Assembly (NCBI RefSeq): GCF_902170785.1 | Contig: NZ_CABHYG010000007.1 | Location: 1 to 51,049 of the forward strand | DNA from: Yersinia proxima | Lineage (GTDB): Bacteria > Pseudomonadota > Gammaproteobacteria > Enterobacterales > Enterobacteriaceae | Direction: 5' to 3' | DNA: 51,049 nucleotides | Shown: one piece after another, positions 20,262-31,540 of the stretch | How positions within the stretch are numbered: position 1 is the stretch's first letter | Layout: each line of letters opens with the position of its first letter | The notes under the pieces: model-generated | Databases searched by the model: none | What the model was told of the DNA's origin: nothing | The model's input: only the letters and a program-made list of their open reading frames with translations | Position numbers and translations under genes: made by a program

Positions 20262-21119
20262 ATGGTTGCTATTACCGCTGCTTTGGTAAAAGAACTGCGT
20301 GAGCGTACTGCCGCAGGCATGATGGAATGTAAAAAGGCGTTGGTTGAAGCTAACGGCGACATCGAGCTTGCCATCGACAATATGCGTAAATCTGGTCAGG
20401 CTAAAGCTGCCAAGAAAGCAGGCCGTATCGCTGCTGAAGGTATCATCCTGGCTAAAGTATCAGCCGACGGCAAATTCGGTGTGATTCTGGAACTGAACTG
20501 CGAAACTGACTTCGTTGCTAAAGATGCTGGCTTCAAAGCATTCGGCGAAGAAGTTATCAACGCAGCTCTGGCTGACAAAATCGCTGATATCGACGTTCTG
20601 AAAGCTAAGTTCGAAGAACAACGCGCTAACCTGGTTGCTAAAATCGGTGAGAACATCAACATTCGTCGTGTTGCTGTTCTGGAAGGCGATGTTCTGGGTA
20701 CTTATCTGCACGGTGCACGTATTGGTGTTATGGTTGCGGCAACTGGCGCTGATGAAGAGCTGGTTAAGCACATTGCTATGCACATTGCTGCAAGCAAGCC
20801 TGAATACGTTAAGCCAGAAGATGTTCCTGCTGAAGTTGTTGCTCGCGAGCACCAAATCCAGTTGGACATCGCTATTGAATCCGGCAAACCACGTGAAATT
20901 GCTGAGAAGATGGTTGAAGGCCGTATGCGTAAGTTCACTGGCGAAGTTTCTCTGACTGGTCAGAACTTCGTTATGGACCCAAGCAAAACTGTTGGCGATC
21001 TGTTGAAAGAAAACAACGCTGACGTTGTAAACTTCATCCGCTTCGAAGTGGGCGAAGGCATTGAGAAAGTTGAGACTGACTTTGCTGCTGAAGTTGCAGC
21101 AATGAGCAAACAGTCTTAA
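20262..21119 (+). CDS. tsf: translation elongation factor Ts
   Basis: EF-Ts is the GDP-releasing exchange factor of EF-Tu. The 285-residue protein has the N-terminal UBA-like domain ([19 protein letters not shown]) and the core motif TDFVAK (82-87), whose Asp-Phe pair intrudes near the EF-Tu nucleotide site. A dimerisation/coiled-coil region and C-terminal module follow. The start at 20262 follows GAGG and is preferred over an in-frame start at 20172 inside the attenuator. It is the second gene of rpsB-tsf and ends in its own terminator. Confidence 0.98.
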   Translation: MVAITAALVKELRERTAAGMMECKKALVEANGDIELAIDNMRKSGQAKAAKKAGRIAAEGIILAKVSADGKFGVILELNCETDFVAKDAGFKAFGEEVINAALADKIADIDVLKAKFEEQRANLVAKIGENINIRRVAVLEGDVLGTYLHGARIGVMVAATGADEELVKHIAMHIAASKPEYVKPEDVPAEVVAREHQIQLDIAIESGKPREIAEKMVEGRMRKFTGEVSLTGQNFVMDPSKTVGDLLKENNADVVNFIRFEVGEGIEKVETDFAAEVAAMSKQS

Positions 21120-21124
21120 TGCTA

Positions 21125-21156
21125 AAAATGGGGCCGCCACCAGGCGGTTCCATTTT
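21125..21156 (+). terminator. terminator of tsf
   Basis: AAAATGGGGCCGCC-ACCA-GGCGGTTCCATTTT forms a 14-bp stem with two G-U pairs and ends in TTTT. Confidence 0.85.
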
Positions 21157-21164
21157 ATCCATTC

Positions 21165-21208
21165 GATACCCGTTATACTTCAGGCTACAGGTGCGTTGAC
21201 AGCCTCAA
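21165..21208. repeat. half-ERIC remnant between tsf and pyrH
   Basis: GATACCCGTTATACTTCAGG and the following CTACAGGTGCGTTGACAGCCTC align, with about a fifth of positions changed, to the inverted right end of the ERIC copy at 7507-7550. The left half of the element is missing or unrecognisable. Downstream bases to 21240 do not align clearly. Confidence 0.55.
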
Positions 21209-21294
21209 TCTAGCCAGTTTTCAACGTGCAAAATTACCTGAAGTTCTGATGGTCAATTCCCCAATATTATTACTGCTGCTTAGGACAGAACACC

Positions 21295-22041
21295 ATGGCA
21301 ACCAATGCAAAACCCGTATATCAGCGTATCCTGCTTAAGCTTAGTGGCGAAGCCCTGCAAGGTGCAGAAGGTTTTGGTATCGACGCAAGCGTTTTGGATC
21401 GCATGGCTCAAGAAGTGAAAGAGCTGGTCGAATTGGGCATCCAGGTCGGTGTGGTAATTGGCGGTGGTAACTTATTCCGCGGTGCCGGTTTGGCACAAGC
21501 TGGGATGAACCGTGTAGTGGGCGACCACATGGGAATGCTGGCTACCGTAATGAACGGCCTGGCAATGCGAGATGCACTGCACCGTGCCTATGTGAACGCC
21601 CGCCTGATGTCTGCTATTCCACTTAATGGTGTGTGTGATAATTACAGCTGGGCTGAAGCAATCAGCCTGCTGCGCCACAACCGCGTGGTTATTTTTGCTG
21701 CGGGTACGGGTAACCCATTCTTCACTACAGATTCTGCGGCTTGCCTGCGCGGTATCGAAATTGAAGCCGATGTTGTGTTGAAAGCAACAAAAGTCGATGG
21801 GGTCTACTCCGCAGATCCGGTGAAAAATCCTGACGCAACACTGTACGAACAGTTAACCTATCAGGACGTTTTAGAGCGTGAGTTGAAAGTTATGGATCTG
21901 GCAGCCTTCACTTTGGCCCGTGACCACAACCTGCCAATTCGTGTCTTTAACATGAATAAACCTGGCGCTTTACGTCGCGTGGTGATGGGTGAGAATGAAG
22001 GGACGTTGATCACTAAAGAAGTGGCAGCGGTAGCTAAATAA
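21295..22041 (+). CDS. pyrH: UMP kinase
   Basis: PyrH phosphorylates UMP to UDP, with UTP inhibition and GTP activation, and is a hexameric member of the amino-acid kinase fold unrelated to eukaryotic UMP kinase. The product has the ATP-binding segment [10 protein letters not shown] and the glycine-rich [14 protein letters not shown]. The UMP-contacting [13 protein letters not shown] and KATKVDGVY follow. It is 248 aa, seven longer than E. coli PyrH, through a C-terminal tail ending EVAAVAK. It lies in the conserved order rpsB-tsf-pyrH-frr. Confidence 0.97.
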   Translation: MATNAKPVYQRILLKLSGEALQGAEGFGIDASVLDRMAQEVKELVELGIQVGVVIGGGNLFRGAGLAQAGMNRVVGDHMGMLATVMNGLAMRDALHRAYVNARLMSAIPLNGVCDNYSWAEAISLLRHNRVVIFAAGTGNPFFTTDSAACLRGIEIEADVVLKATKVDGVYSADPVKNPDATLYEQLTYQDVLERELKVMDLAAFTLARDHNLPIRVFNMNKPGALRRVVMGENEGTLITKEVAAVAK

Positions 22042-22059
22042 GCGACTTCCCGCACTGTC

Positions 22060-22090
22060 AGGGGCATCTGAACTGAACGTTTGCCCCTTT
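22060..22090 (+). terminator. possible terminator after pyrH
   Basis: AGGGGCA (22060-22066) pairs with TGCCCCT (22082-22088), with a 15-nt loop and a short TTT tail. The large loop and short tail make it weak. Confidence 0.5.
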
Positions 22091-22173
22091 AACCAGCAAC
22101 TGTTGGTTTGTATATTCACCGGCTATACTTAAGTTATGGCCTGACAAGTAACCAGTTTTCAAGGGTTCACAAC

Positions 22174-22731
22174 GTGATTAACGAAATTAGAAAAGATACC
22201 GAAGTACGCATGGAGAAATGCTTAGAAGTCTTCCAGAATCATATTAGTAAGATTCGTACTGGTCGCGCTTCTCCAAGCATTCTTGATGGCATTCAGGTTG
22301 AGTATTACGGCACTGCTACGCCATTGCGTCAGTTGGCTAACATCGTTGTTGAAGACTCCCGTACTCTGGCGTTGACCGTCTTTGACCGCAGCTTGAGCGC
22401 CGCCGTTGAGAAAGCAATCATGACCTCTGATTTAGGTCTGAATCCTTCTTCTGCGGGTACTGTTATTCGTGTTCCACTGCCAGCATTGACTGAAGAGCGT
22501 CGTAAGGACTTAATTAAAGTTGTTCGCGCAGAAGCAGAGCAGGGCAGGGTTTCTATCCGGAACGTGCGTCGCGATGCAAACGAAAAAGTGAAGGCTTTGT
22601 TGAAAGATAAAGAGATCAGTGAAGATGAAGATCGCCGTTCTCAAGATGATATACAAAAGCTGACCGATGCTTTCATCAAGAAAGTTGATGCAGCATTGGC
22701 GGCCAAAGAAACCGAGTTGATGGATTTCTAA
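22174..22731 (+). CDS. frr: ribosome recycling factor
   Basis: RRF, with EF-G, splits the post-termination ribosome. The 185-residue product has the tRNA-shaped two-domain layout: a three-helix bundle (N-terminal [15 protein letters not shown] and C-terminal half) with the small beta/alpha domain inserted. The strongly conserved [10 protein letters not shown] and [15 protein letters not shown] are present. The start is GTG at 22174 after AAGGG; the protein then matches E. coli RRF (185 aa) end to end. An in-frame ATG/GTG at 22108 would add 22 unsupported residues. Confidence 0.97.
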   Translation: MINEIRKDTEVRMEKCLEVFQNHISKIRTGRASPSILDGIQVEYYGTATPLRQLANIVVEDSRTLALTVFDRSLSAAVEKAIMTSDLGLNPSSAGTVIRVPLPALTEERRKDLIKVVRAEAEQGRVSIRNVRRDANEKVKALLKDKEISEDEDRRSQDDIQKLTDAFIKKVDAALAAKETELMDF

Positions 22732-22750
22732 TCCTCGCCGACAGCAACAT

Positions 22751-22778
22751 AGCGTCGCTTAGGCGGCGCTTTGTTTTT
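22751..22778 (+). terminator. Rho-independent terminator of frr
   Basis: AGCGTCGC-TTAG-GCGGCGCT (one G-U pair) is followed by TTGTTTTT. Confidence 0.85.
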
Positions 22779-22953
22779 AGATGGCCCAATGTTTTATTGA
22801 ATTGATGCTTCATTCAATCAATATGTCATTAAAACAAAATGTTATCGGCAGTAAAACGCCATAAGTTGGGTTTGGGGATAATCGTTATACTGCCTGCTAT
22901 GCAGGTTGGTGAATGCCTCACCTATCATAAAAACAGTTATTCAGAGTACTCTC

Positions 22954-24150
22954 ATGAAGCAACTGACTATTCTTGGTTCTACAGGTTCCATCGGCAACAG
23001 CACTCTGGGTGTTGTGCGCGCTAATCCCGAATTATTCAAAATCACCGCATTGGTAGCTGGTCGCAATGTCCACCAGATGGCACAACAATGTCTTGAATTT
23101 GCCCCCCGTTATGCATCCATGTCCGATGAAACCTCGGCTAAAGCGTTGCGCCTGTTATTGGCCGAAAATGGTTCACGAACTGAGGTTTATTCCGGCGAGA
23201 AAGCGGCGTGTGAACTGGCAGCGATAGACGATGTCGATCAGGTGATGGCCGCTATTGTCGGAGTCGCAGGATTGCCTTCCACGCTGGCGGCTATCCGTGC
23301 AGGTAAACAAGTATTACTGGCTAACAAAGAGTCGCTGATTACCTGCGGCAAGATTTTTATGGATGAAGTAAAGCATAGTCGCGCACAATTGCTGCCCATC
23401 GACAGTGAACATAATGCTATTTTTCAGAGTTTACCTGAAAAGGTTCAGTCTCAATTAGGCTATTCTTCACTGAGTGATAATGGTGTTTCCCGCATTATTT
23501 TAACAGGCTCTGGTGGCCCACTGCGTGAAACGCCACTAGCACAATTTGCAGATGTCACTCCAGATCAGGCTTGTGCTCATCCAAACTGGTCTATGGGACG
23601 TAAGATTTCAGTCGACTCTGCGACAATGATGAACAAAGGGCTAGAGTATATTGAGGCGCGTTGGTTATTTAACGCTAGCGCAGAACAGGTGGAGGTTATT
23701 TTACATCCTCAATCTGTTATTCACTCGATGGTGCGCTACCATGATGGCAGTGTATTGGCACAGATGGGCACCCCAGATATGCGGACACCTATTGCACATG
23801 CGATGGCGTATCCAATGCGTGTGAATTCAGGTGTTGCACCGCTGGATTTCTGCAAAATACGTGAACTGACGTTTGCTGAACCGGATTATCAACGTTATCC
23901 CTGCCTGAAGCTGGCTATCGATGCTTCTAATGCAGGTCAGGCCGCAACCACAGCACTGAATGCCGCCAATGAAATTTCTGTCATGGCATTTTTAGATTCG
24001 AGAATTCGTTTCACCGACATTGCAGTCATTAATCGTATTGTAGTGGAGCAGTTATCATTACCAGAGCCAGCCAGTGTAGATGAAGTATTGGTGATTGACC
24101 GTAAAGCCCGTGATGTAGCCGTTCAAGCAATAGCAAAACTGAATAATTAA
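22954..24150 (+). CDS. ispC: 1-deoxy-D-xylulose 5-phosphate reductoisomerase
   Basis: IspC (Dxr) converts DXP to 2-C-methyl-D-erythritol 4-phosphate with NADPH, the committed step of the MEP isoprenoid pathway. From the ATG at 22954 the protein is 398 aa, as in E. coli. The NADPH-binding loop GSTGSIG is at residues 8-14. The metal-binding motif [12 protein letters not shown] lies near 150, the second acidic ligand region is [14 protein letters not shown] near 222-235, and HPQS follows. An in-frame start at 22906 would add 16 residues and is rejected. UppS, encoded next, uses products of this pathway. Confidence 0.96.
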   Translation: MKQLTILGSTGSIGNSTLGVVRANPELFKITALVAGRNVHQMAQQCLEFAPRYASMSDETSAKALRLLLAENGSRTEVYSGEKAACELAAIDDVDQVMAAIVGVAGLPSTLAAIRAGKQVLLANKESLITCGKIFMDEVKHSRAQLLPIDSEHNAIFQSLPEKVQSQLGYSSLSDNGVSRIILTGSGGPLRETPLAQFADVTPDQACAHPNWSMGRKISVDSATMMNKGLEYIEARWLFNASAEQVEVILHPQSVIHSMVRYHDGSVLAQMGTPDMRTPIAHAMAYPMRVNSGVAPLDFCKIRELTFAEPDYQRYPCLKLAIDASNAGQAATTALNAANEISVMAFLDSRIRFTDIAVINRIVVEQLSLPEPASVDEVLVIDRKARDVAVQAIAKLNN

Positions 24151-24284
24151 AAGCCTCATTGGCTGATGTGGGAATTTGTTAGGGCAAGGCTGAGATGATA
24201 TAGTCTGCACCGTCAATGGACAGATAGACTGTTGATTAGTGGCCCAATAGGTATTTAAACCGTCTATTTTGGCTGTCACTTAAG

Positions 24285-24313
24285 AAGCCGTGACTTGGTA
24301 CACGGCTTTTTTT
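24285..24313 (+). terminator. Rho-independent terminator of ispC
   Basis: AAGCCGTG-ACTTGGTA-CACGGCTT is followed by a run of T's to 24313. It separates ispC from the long uppS-accA gene string. Confidence 0.88.
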
Positions 24314-24375
24314 GTGCGCTTGCTGCCTAATGTTCGGGACGAACAATTGGTTTATTGAGGAAATGAGTTCGCATT

Positions 24376-25134
24376 ATGTCGTCTGTAAATGAAGATAGGG
24401 CTAACTTGTCCCCCCTGACTCCACGTCATGTTGCCATCATCATGGATGGTAATGGGCGTTGGGCTAAAAAACAGGGTAAATTAAGAGTTTTCGGTCATAA
24501 AGCGGGAGTGAAATCGGTTCGTAGAGCGGTCAGTTTTGCCGCCACTCATCAGTTAGATGCGCTCACGCTTTATGCTTTTAGCAGTGAAAACTGGAATCGC
24601 CCTGCTCAAGAAGTCACCGCACTGATGGAGCTTTTTGTTCGTGCGCTGGACAGCGAAGTAAAAAGCCTGCATAAACATAATGTTCGTTTATCGATCATTG
24701 GTGATATCAGTCGATTTAGTGAACGTTTGCAGCAACGGATCCGTCGCTCAGAAGAGTTAACGGCAAATAATGACGGTCTGAGACTTAACATTGCTGCCAA
24801 TTATGGTGGCCGTTGGGATATTATTCAGGGAGTGCGTCACTTAGCTGAACAGGTACAGCGAGGAGAATTGCAACCCAAAGATATCTGTGAAGAATCGCTA
24901 AACTCATATATCTGCCTGCATGAACAATCTGAGGTAGATTTAGTGATCAGAACCGGTGGTGAACATCGCATCAGTAATTTCTTGTTGTGGCAAATCGCCT
25001 ATGCTGAACTTTACTTTACTGATGTACTCTGGCCTGATTTTGATGAACATGTCTTTGAAGGTGCGCTGAATGCATTTGCACAACGAGAGCGTCGCTTCGG
25101 GGGAACTACACCTATCGATGCCACTGCATCCTAG
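24376..25134 (+). CDS. uppS: undecaprenyl diphosphate synthase
   Basis: UppS adds eight cis isoprene units to farnesyl diphosphate, giving the C55 lipid carrier for peptidoglycan and O-antigen. The 252-residue product has the cis-prenyltransferase signature [17 protein letters not shown] with catalytic Asp24. It also has the FSSENWNRP motif, and [15 protein letters not shown] and [15 protein letters not shown] near the C-terminus. It is first in the uppS-cdsA-rseP-bamA string and follows the ispC terminator, so a promoter is expected in 24314-24360. A small palindrome there is listed among the findings. Confidence 0.97.
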   Translation: MSSVNEDRANLSPLTPRHVAIIMDGNGRWAKKQGKLRVFGHKAGVKSVRRAVSFAATHQLDALTLYAFSSENWNRPAQEVTALMELFVRALDSEVKSLHKHNVRLSIIGDISRFSERLQQRIRRSEELTANNDGLRLNIAANYGGRWDIIQGVRHLAEQVQRGELQPKDICEESLNSYICLHEQSEVDLVIRTGGEHRISNFLLWQIAYAELYFTDVLWPDFDEHVFEGALNAFAQRERRFGGTTPIDATAS

Positions 25135-25143
25135 GGGGAACTT

Positions 25144-25992
25144 TTGCTGAAGTATCGTCTCATAACTGCTTTGATTTTGATTCCGGTTGTCATTGGTGCA
25201 CTGTTCCTGCTTCCGCCGGTTGGTTTTGCTATTGTCACTCTCGTCGTCTGTATGCTTGCAGCGTGGGAATGGGGGCAATTAGCCGGGTTTGCCAGCCGTT
25301 CTCAGCGTATTTGGCTGGCCATACTTTGTGGCTTTTTACTGGTCTCAATGCTGCTTAGTGTACCAGCGTACCAGCATTCAGCTCATCTTCCACAAGTGAG
25401 TGTCCCTCTCTGGCTCTCTATGGGGTGGTGGATTGCAGCACTGCTGTTGGTACTAACCTATCCACGTTCAGCGGCAGTCTGGCGCGACTCCCGTCTATTA
25501 CGTATAATTTTCGGCATTCTGACCATTGTCCCATTCTTCTGGGGTATGGTTGCATTGCGCCAGTATGGCTATGAACAGGATCACAATATCGGCGCCTGGT
25601 GGCTGCTGTATGTGATGCTCTTGGTGTGGGGAGCCGATTCTGGCGCTTACATGTTCGGTAAATTATTCGGTAAACATAAATTAGCGCCTAAAGTCTCACC
25701 GGGTAAAACGTGGGAAGGATTAATTGGCGGTTTACTGACATCAGCTCTGATATCATGGTTGTTTGGTCGATATGCTCCGTTGGATATCATCCCAGAAATA
25801 CTGTTAATCTGTTCCGTGGTTGCGGCATTGGCCTCGGTACTCGGCGATTTGACCGAAAGTATGTTTAAACGTGAAGCGGGAATCAAAGACAGTGGTCATT
25901 TGATTCCTGGTCATGGTGGGATACTGGATCGTATCGATAGCCTGACCGCAGCTGTGCCGGTATTTGCCTGCTTAATGCTGTTAGTGTTTTAA
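25144..25992 (+). CDS. cdsA: phosphatidate cytidylyltransferase
   Basis: CdsA makes CDP-diacylglycerol from phosphatidate and CTP, the precursor of all phospholipids. The 282-residue membrane protein has about eight transmembrane segments. The C-terminal CDP-DAG synthase signature S-x3-R-x3-KD-x6-GHGG-x2-DRxDS is complete ([15 protein letters not shown] and [12 protein letters not shown]). The start codon is TTG at 25144, preceded by AGGGGGAA. E. coli cdsA also starts with TTG, and the protein from here ([16 protein letters not shown]) aligns from residue 1. Confidence 0.96.
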   Translation: MLKYRLITALILIPVVIGALFLLPPVGFAIVTLVVCMLAAWEWGQLAGFASRSQRIWLAILCGFLLVSMLLSVPAYQHSAHLPQVSVPLWLSMGWWIAALLLVLTYPRSAAVWRDSRLLRIIFGILTIVPFFWGMVALRQYGYEQDHNIGAWWLLYVMLLVWGADSGAYMFGKLFGKHKLAPKVSPGKTWEGLIGGLLTSALISWLFGRYAPLDIIPEILLICSVVAALASVLGDLTESMFKREAGIKDSGHLIPGHGGILDRIDSLTAAVPVFACLMLLVF

Positions 25993-26020
25993 TCCGTCAC
26001 TGACGGGGAGTTTAGGGAAT

Positions 26021-27376
26021 ATGATGAGCATACTCTGGAGCCTGGCCGCGTTTATTGTCGCACTGGGGATCTTAATTACAGTGCATGAGTTCGGCCACTT
26101 TTGGGTGGCACGGCGCTGTGGTGTCCGTGTTGAACGCTTTTCGATTGGTTTTGGTAAAGCGCTATGGCGTCGGACTGATCGTCAGGGAACCGAGTATGTT
26201 ATCGCCCTTATCCCGTTGGGCGGCTATGTTAAAATGCTGGATGAGCGCGTAGAGGCAGTTGCTCCTGAATTTCGCCATCAATCTTTTAACAATAAAACCG
26301 TCTTACAACGTGCTGCAATCGTCAGTGCTGGCCCTATTGCCAATTTCCTTTTTGCTATTATTGCTTACTGGCTGGTGTTTATCATTGGTGTCCCAAGTGT
26401 GCGCCCGGTTGTGGGTGATATTTCGCCACAATCCATTGCTGCGCAAGCCAATATTTCTCCGGGAATGGAACTTAAGTCTGTAGATGGTATCGAAACGCCT
26501 GACTGGGATTCTGTTCGTTTGGCTTTAGTTAGCAAAATTGGCGACAAACAAACGCAAGTCGGTGTTGCCCCATTTGGTTCTGTCAATGTGGTGCAAAAGA
26601 CACTTGATTTGCGTCAGTGGCAATTTGAGCCTGATAAACAAGATCCGGTGGTTGCGCTAGGCATTATCCCACGTGGCCCGCAGATTGAATCCGTCTTGGC
26701 AGAAGTTCAACCAGGGTCAGCGGCAGAAAAGGCGGGTTTACAAGCAGGGGATAGGGTAGTTAAAGTTAACGGACAGTTGCTGGATCGTTGGCAAACATTT
26801 GTTTTACAAGTTCGAGATAACCCCGGTAAAGCGCTGGTGTTAGATATTGAAAGGGGCGGTACCCCCTTGTCTTTAACCTTGATACCAGATACAAAATCGG
26901 TTGGAGAAAACCGCAGTGAAGGTTTTGCGGGTGTAGTGCCGAAAGTTATACCGCTTCCGGATGAATATAAAACGATTCGCCAATATGGCCCGTTCACTGC
27001 ACTCTACCAAGCTGGGGATAAAACCTGGCAGTTGATGCGGTTGACGGTCAACATGTTGGGTAAACTGATTACTGGTGATGTTAAGCTGAATAACTTGAGT
27101 GGCCCGATATCTATTGCACAAGGTGCTGGGGTTTCAGCTGAGTACGGGTTGGTGTATTACCTGATGTTTTTGGCACTGATCAGTGTCAACTTAGGGATTA
27201 TCAATTTGTTCCCGTTACCGGTGTTAGATGGTGGACATCTGCTCTTCCTGGCGATAGAAAAGCTGAAGGGTGGGCCGGTTTCTGAGCGAGTACAAGACTT
27301 CAGTTATCGCATCGGCTCGATTTTGCTGGTGTTATTAATGGGACTTGCACTTTTCAATGATTTCTCCCGTCTTTAA
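26021..27376 (+). CDS. rseP: RIP metalloprotease RseP
   Basis: RseP is the site-2 protease that cuts RseA within the inner membrane after DegS, releasing sigma-E; it also clears signal-peptide remnants. The 451-residue product has the zinc motif HEFGH at 22-26 in the first transmembrane segment. Two periplasmic PDZ domains occupy about 120-310, and the second zinc-ligand motif is [10 protein letters not shown] near 400. The start ATG at 26021 aligns the His22 numbering with E. coli RseP. It sits directly upstream of bamA, whose unfolded clients trigger the pathway. Confidence 0.97.
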   Translation: MMSILWSLAAFIVALGILITVHEFGHFWVARRCGVRVERFSIGFGKALWRRTDRQGTEYVIALIPLGGYVKMLDERVEAVAPEFRHQSFNNKTVLQRAAIVSAGPIANFLFAIIAYWLVFIIGVPSVRPVVGDISPQSIAAQANISPGMELKSVDGIETPDWDSVRLALVSKIGDKQTQVGVAPFGSVNVVQKTLDLRQWQFEPDKQDPVVALGIIPRGPQIESVLAEVQPGSAAEKAGLQAGDRVVKVNGQLLDRWQTFVLQVRDNPGKALVLDIERGGTPLSLTLIPDTKSVGENRSEGFAGVVPKVIPLPDEYKTIRQYGPFTALYQAGDKTWQLMRLTVNMLGKLITGDVKLNNLSGPISIAQGAGVSAEYGLVYYLMFLALISVNLGIINLFPLPVLDGGHLLFLAIEKLKGGPVSERVQDFSYRIGSILLVLLMGLALFNDFSRL

Positions 27377-27412
27377 CGGCAGGGGATAGGTTAGGAAGAA
27401 CGCATAACAACG

Positions 27413-29797
27413 ATGGCGATGAAAAAGTTGCTCATAGCGTCGCTGCTGTTTGGCAGCGCCACCGTATACGGTGCAGACGGGTTCGTAGTGAAAGATATTC
27501 ATTTCGAAGGCCTGCAACGGGTCGCCGTCGGTGCGGCGTTACTTAATATGCCGGTTCGCGTAGGCGATACCGTCAGTGATGATGACATCGGTCAAACTAT
27601 CCGTGCGTTGTTTGCTACAGGCAACTTTGAGGACGTTCGCGTCCTGCGCGATGGTGATACGCTGATTGTTCAAGTCAAAGAACGCCCAACGATTGCCAGC
27701 ATCACTTTCTCCGGTAATAAAGCGGTGAAAGATGACATGCTTAAGCAGAATCTGGAAGCCTCTGGCGTCCGGGTTGGTGAAGCCTTGGACCGTACCACTA
27801 TATCCAACATTGAAAAAGGACTCGAAGACTTCTACTACAGCGTGGGTAAATACAGTGCTTCAGTGAAGGCTGTCGTTACGCCATTGCCACGTAATCGTGT
27901 CGATTTAAAACTGGTCTTTACCGAAGGTGTGTCTGCGAAAATTCAGCAGATCAACATTGTAGGTAACCACAGTTTCACAACGGATGAACTTATCTCACGT
28001 TTCCAATTGCGTGATGAAGTGCCGTGGTGGAACGTGGTTGGTGATCGTAAATATCAGAAGCAGAAACTGGCTGGTGACCTCGAAACTTTGCGCAGTTTCT
28101 ATCTGGATCGTGGTTATGCCCGATTTAATATTGATTCAACCCAGGTGAGTTTGACACCAGATAAAAAAGGTATCTACATCACGATCAATATTACTGAAGG
28201 CGATCAATACAAACTTAACAGTGTGGTTGTGAGTGGTAATCTTGCGGGCCATCAATCTGAAGCGGATAAACTGACTAAGATTGAGCCAGGTGAACTGTTT
28301 AACGGCAGTAAAGTTACACGCATGGAAGAAGACATCAAGAAGATGTTAGGCCGTTATGGCTATGCTTATCCACGTGTCGTATCTCAGCCTGAAATTAACG
28401 ATGCTGATAAAACAGTCAAACTGCATATCAATGTAGATGCGGGTAACCGTTTCTATGTTCGTAATGTCCGTTTCGAAGGCAATGACACCAGCAAAGATTC
28501 CGTATTGCGCCGTGAAATGCGTCAAATGGAAGGTGCATGGCTGGGTAATGACCAAGTTGAAGTGGGTAAAGAACGTCTGAACCGTTTAGGCTATTTCGAG
28601 ACTGTTGATGTTGAAACTCAACGTGTCCCGGGAACGGCTGATCAGGTTGATGTTACTTACAAAGTTAAGGAACGAAACACCGGGAGTCTGAACTTTGGTA
28701 TCGGTTATGGTACTGAAAGTGGTGTGAGCTTCCAGGTCGGTGTGCAGCAAGATAACTGGTTGGGTACGGGTAATACTGTCGGCATTAACGGCACGAAAAA
28801 CGACTATCAGACCTATGCTGAATTTACCTTGACTGACCCTTACTTTACCGTTGATGGTGTAAGTCTGGGCGGGCGTATTTTCTACAATGATTTTAAAGCA
28901 GATAACGCAGATCTGTCTGGCTATACCAACAGTAGTTATGGCGTCGACGGTACTCTAGGTTTCCCAATCAATGAAAATAACTCATTGCGTGTTGGCTTAG
29001 GTTATGTTCATAACGATTTGTCTGATATGGAGCCGCAAGTTGCGATGTGGCGTTATCTTGAATCAGTAGGCGAACGCCCTGACTATACTAGTCGTACGGG
29101 CTTTACTACTGATGACTTTACGTTGAATCTGGGTTGGACATATAACAACCTTGACCGTGGCTTCTTCCCGACGTCGGGTGTGAAATCATCGGTGAATACG
29201 AAAGTAACTGTTCCTGGCTCAGATAATGAGTTCTACAAAGTGACATTCGATACATCAGCATACCAGCCATTAGATGAAGATCGTTCATGGGTGCTGCTGG
29301 GGCGTGGTCGCTTGGGTTACGGTGGCGGTATCGGCTCGAAAGAAATGCCATTCTATGAAAACTTCTATGCCGGTGGTTCCAGTTCCGTTCGTGGTTTCCG
29401 CTCTAATAACATCGGTCCAAAAGCTGCATACTATAATGCTGATGGATCTATCAGAAACTCAACCGATGCGGTTGGGGGTAACGCGATGGCGGTGGCCAGT
29501 TTAGAACTGATTACACCAACACCGTTCATTAGTGAGAAATACTCGAACTCCGTACGTACTTCCGTGTTCATTGATTCGGGTACAGTATGGGATACCAATT
29601 GGGAAAATACTGCTCAAACACGTGCCGCAGGTATTCCTGATTATAGTAAAGCCAGCAATATTCGTGTCTCTGCCGGTGTGGCACTACAATGGATGTCACC
29701 ATTAGGGCCTTTAGTGTTCTCATATGCTAAACCGGTTAAAGATTACGAAGGCGATAAGTCAGAGCAATTCCAGTTTAACATTGGTAAAACTTGGTAA
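27413..29797 (+). CDS. bamA: outer membrane protein assembly factor BamA
   Basis: BamA is the Omp85-family core of the BAM complex that folds beta-barrel proteins into the outer membrane. The 794-residue precursor has a signal peptide (cut near Gly20-Ala21), five POTRA domains to about residue 420 and a 16-strand barrel. The barrel carries the loop-6 motif VRGF (659-662, with Arg660) and the C-terminal strand ending [10 protein letters not shown]. The protein contains no cysteine, whereas E. coli BamA has a disulfide pair in loop 6, and loop 6 is shorter here. It is followed by skp and the lipid A genes, as in E. coli. Confidence 0.98.
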   Translation: MAMKKLLIASLLFGSATVYGADGFVVKDIHFEGLQRVAVGAALLNMPVRVGDTVSDDDIGQTIRALFATGNFEDVRVLRDGDTLIVQVKERPTIASITFSGNKAVKDDMLKQNLEASGVRVGEALDRTTISNIEKGLEDFYYSVGKYSASVKAVVTPLPRNRVDLKLVFTEGVSAKIQQINIVGNHSFTTDELISRFQLRDEVPWWNVVGDRKYQKQKLAGDLETLRSFYLDRGYARFNIDSTQVSLTPDKKGIYITINITEGDQYKLNSVVVSGNLAGHQSEADKLTKIEPGELFNGSKVTRMEEDIKKMLGRYGYAYPRVVSQPEINDADKTVKLHINVDAGNRFYVRNVRFEGNDTSKDSVLRREMRQMEGAWLGNDQVEVGKERLNRLGYFETVDVETQRVPGTADQVDVTYKVKERNTGSLNFGIGYGTESGVSFQVGVQQDNWLGTGNTVGINGTKNDYQTYAEFTLTDPYFTVDGVSLGGRIFYNDFKADNADLSGYTNSSYGVDGTLGFPINENNSLRVGLGYVHNDLSDMEPQVAMWRYLESVGERPDYTSRTGFTTDDFTLNLGWTYNNLDRGFFPTSGVKSSVNTKVTVPGSDNEFYKVTFDTSAYQPLDEDRSWVLLGRGRLGYGGGIGSKEMPFYENFYAGGSSSVRGFRSNNIGPKAAYYNADGSIRNSTDAVGGNAMAVASLELITPTPFISEKYSNSVRTSVFIDSGTVWDTNWENTAQTRAAGIPDYSKASNIRVSAGVALQWMSPLGPLVFSYAKPVKDYEGDKSEQFQFNIGKTW

Positions 29798-29955
29798 TTG
29801 ATTGGCAAAGTAATACTGAATTTTAAAGACAGCACTGGTAGTTGAAATAACCTAAAGCAGCGTCGGCTTAGGCTGGCGCTATCTTTGGTATTATTCTGTA
29901 TTAAGTGCACTTCAAAGTGTCTCTGACACAAACAGGTAATGGTAAGGAGTTTATA

Positions 29956-30453
29956 GTGAAAAAGTGGTTGTGTGCCGCAGGTCTTGGTTTAGCACTGGCA
30001 GCTTCTGCCAGCGTTCAAGCCGCAGACAAGATTGCTATTGTTAACGTTTCCAGCATTTTCCAACAATTACCTGCGCGTGAAACCGTAGCTAAACAGCTGG
30101 AGAATGAATTCAAAGGCCGTGCAACCGAACTGCAAGGAATGGAGCGCGATCTGCAGACTAAAATGCAGAAACTGCAACGTGACGGTTCTACCATGAAAGC
30201 CAGTGATCGTACCAAACTGGAAAACGACGTAATGAAACAGCGTGAAACTTTCTCTACTAAAGCCCAGGCTTTTGAGCAAGATAATCGCCGTCGTCAGATG
30301 GAAGAGCGTAATAAAATCCTGAGCCGTATCCAGGATGCTGTTAAATCTGTTGCTAGCAAAGGCGGTTATGACGTCGTGATTGATGCAAATGCTGTTGCAT
30401 ATGCAGACCCTTCTAAAGATATCACTGCTGACGTGCTGAAACAGGTTAAATAA
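29956..30453 (+). CDS. skp: periplasmic chaperone Skp
   Basis: Skp is a trimeric, jellyfish-shaped chaperone that holds unfolded outer-membrane proteins in the periplasm on the way to BamA. The start is GTG at 29956 after TAAGGAG, as in E. coli; an in-frame start at 29905 would spoil the signal peptide. The 165-residue precursor has a signal peptide cut near residue 22 (SVQA/ADK). The helical arms follow, rich in Lys, Arg and Gln, and the strand core ends [10 protein letters not shown]. It is four residues longer than E. coli Skp, and lpxD starts 3 bp after it. Confidence 0.96.
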   Translation: MKKWLCAAGLGLALAASASVQAADKIAIVNVSSIFQQLPARETVAKQLENEFKGRATELQGMERDLQTKMQKLQRDGSTMKASDRTKLENDVMKQRETFSTKAQAFEQDNRRRQMEERNKILSRIQDAVKSVASKGGYDVVIDANAVAYADPSKDITADVLKQVK

Positions 30454-30456
30454 AAC

Positions 30457-31479
30457 ATGCCTTCAATTCGACTGGCTGATTTAGCTCAGCAGTTGGATGC
30501 ACAGGTGCACGGTGATGGCGATCTCGTCATCACCGGCATCGCTTCTATGCATTCTGCCGAGCCATCGCAAATCACATTTTTGTCAAACAGCCGTTATCAG
30601 GAACAACTGGCAACTTGCAATGCAGGTGCTGTCGTGTTGACTGAGGCTGACTTACCGTTCTGCAAATCTGCGGCTCTGGTGGTTAAAAACCCTTATTTAA
30701 CCTATGCACGCATGGCTCAGATAATGGATACCACACCTCAACCTGCGCAAGATATTGCTCCAAGTGCGGTAATTTCTCCACAAGCAACGCTGGGTAAGAA
30801 TGTTTCTATCGGTGCAAATGCAGTGATAGAGTCCGGTGTAGTGCTGGGTGATAACGTGGTTATCGGTGCGGGCTGTTTTATTGGTAAGAATACTCACATT
30901 GGTGCTGGTAGCCGTTTGTGGGCCAATGTTTCCGTTTATCATGAAGTTGTAATCGGGCAAAACTGTCTGATTCAATCCGGTACGGTCATTGGTGCAGATG
31001 GTTTTGGCTATGCAAATGATCGTGGCAACTGGATAAAAATACCACAGCTCGGTTCTGTACATATTGGCGATCGGGTTGAGATTGGCGCCTGTACAACGAT
31101 TGACCGTGGTGCACTGGATAATACGATTATTGGCAATGGCGTCATCATTGATAACCAATGTCAGATTGCACATAACGTTGTGATTGGCGACAATACCGCA
31201 GTTGCGGGTGGTGTTATCATGGCAGGTAGCCTCAAAGTTGGGCGCTATTGCATGATTGGCGGCGCAAGTGTGATCAATGGTCATATGGAGATTTGTGACA
31301 AAGTCACAATCACCGGAATGGGAATGGTGATGCGTCCAATCACTGAACCTGGGTTATACTCCTCCGGTATTCCGCTACAACCCAATAAAGTTTGGCGTAA
31401 AACCGCTGCTTTGGTGATGAATATTGATGGAATTAATAAACGCTTAAAAGCTATTGAGCGCAAAATCGATAAAGAATAA
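30457..31479 (+). CDS. lpxD: UDP-3-O-acylglucosamine N-acyltransferase
   Basis: LpxD adds the second 3-hydroxyacyl chain (N-linked) to UDP-3-O-acyl-glucosamine, the third step of lipid A synthesis. The 340-residue protein has an N-terminal uridine-binding domain and a left-handed beta-helix of hexapeptide repeats (about 105-300). The catalytic histidine sits in [17 protein letters not shown], and the C-terminus is helical. It begins 3 bp after skp. The 243-bp spacer before fabZ carries two structured elements described separately. Confidence 0.97.
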   Translation: MPSIRLADLAQQLDAQVHGDGDLVITGIASMHSAEPSQITFLSNSRYQEQLATCNAGAVVLTEADLPFCKSAALVVKNPYLTYARMAQIMDTTPQPAQDIAPSAVISPQATLGKNVSIGANAVIESGVVLGDNVVIGAGCFIGKNTHIGAGSRLWANVSVYHEVVIGQNCLIQSGTVIGADGFGYANDRGNWIKIPQLGSVHIGDRVEIGACTTIDRGALDNTIIGNGVIIDNQCQIAHNVVIGDNTAVAGGVIMAGSLKVGRYCMIGGASVINGHMEICDKVTITGMGMVMRPITEPGLYSSGIPLQPNKVWRKTAALVMNIDGINKRLKAIERKIDKE

Positions 31480-31540
31480 TCACTTAAGCCCGAAACTCTG
31501 AGCAAATAATCAAACTTATTGGCAATTGATGCCAAAAGTA

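Noticed and set aside
20460-21140. A 226-codon reading frame antisense to tsf, and similar long antisense frames over rpsB, lpxD, fabZ and accA
   Set aside because: These are shadows produced by the codon bias of highly expressed genes; they show no domain, start signal or independent conservation.
25137-25143. GGAACTT, resembling a sigma-E -35 element, before cdsA
   Set aside because: It overlaps the cdsA ribosome-binding site AGGGGGAA and lacks a good -10 TCTGA at the right distance, so it is better explained as a ribosome-binding site.
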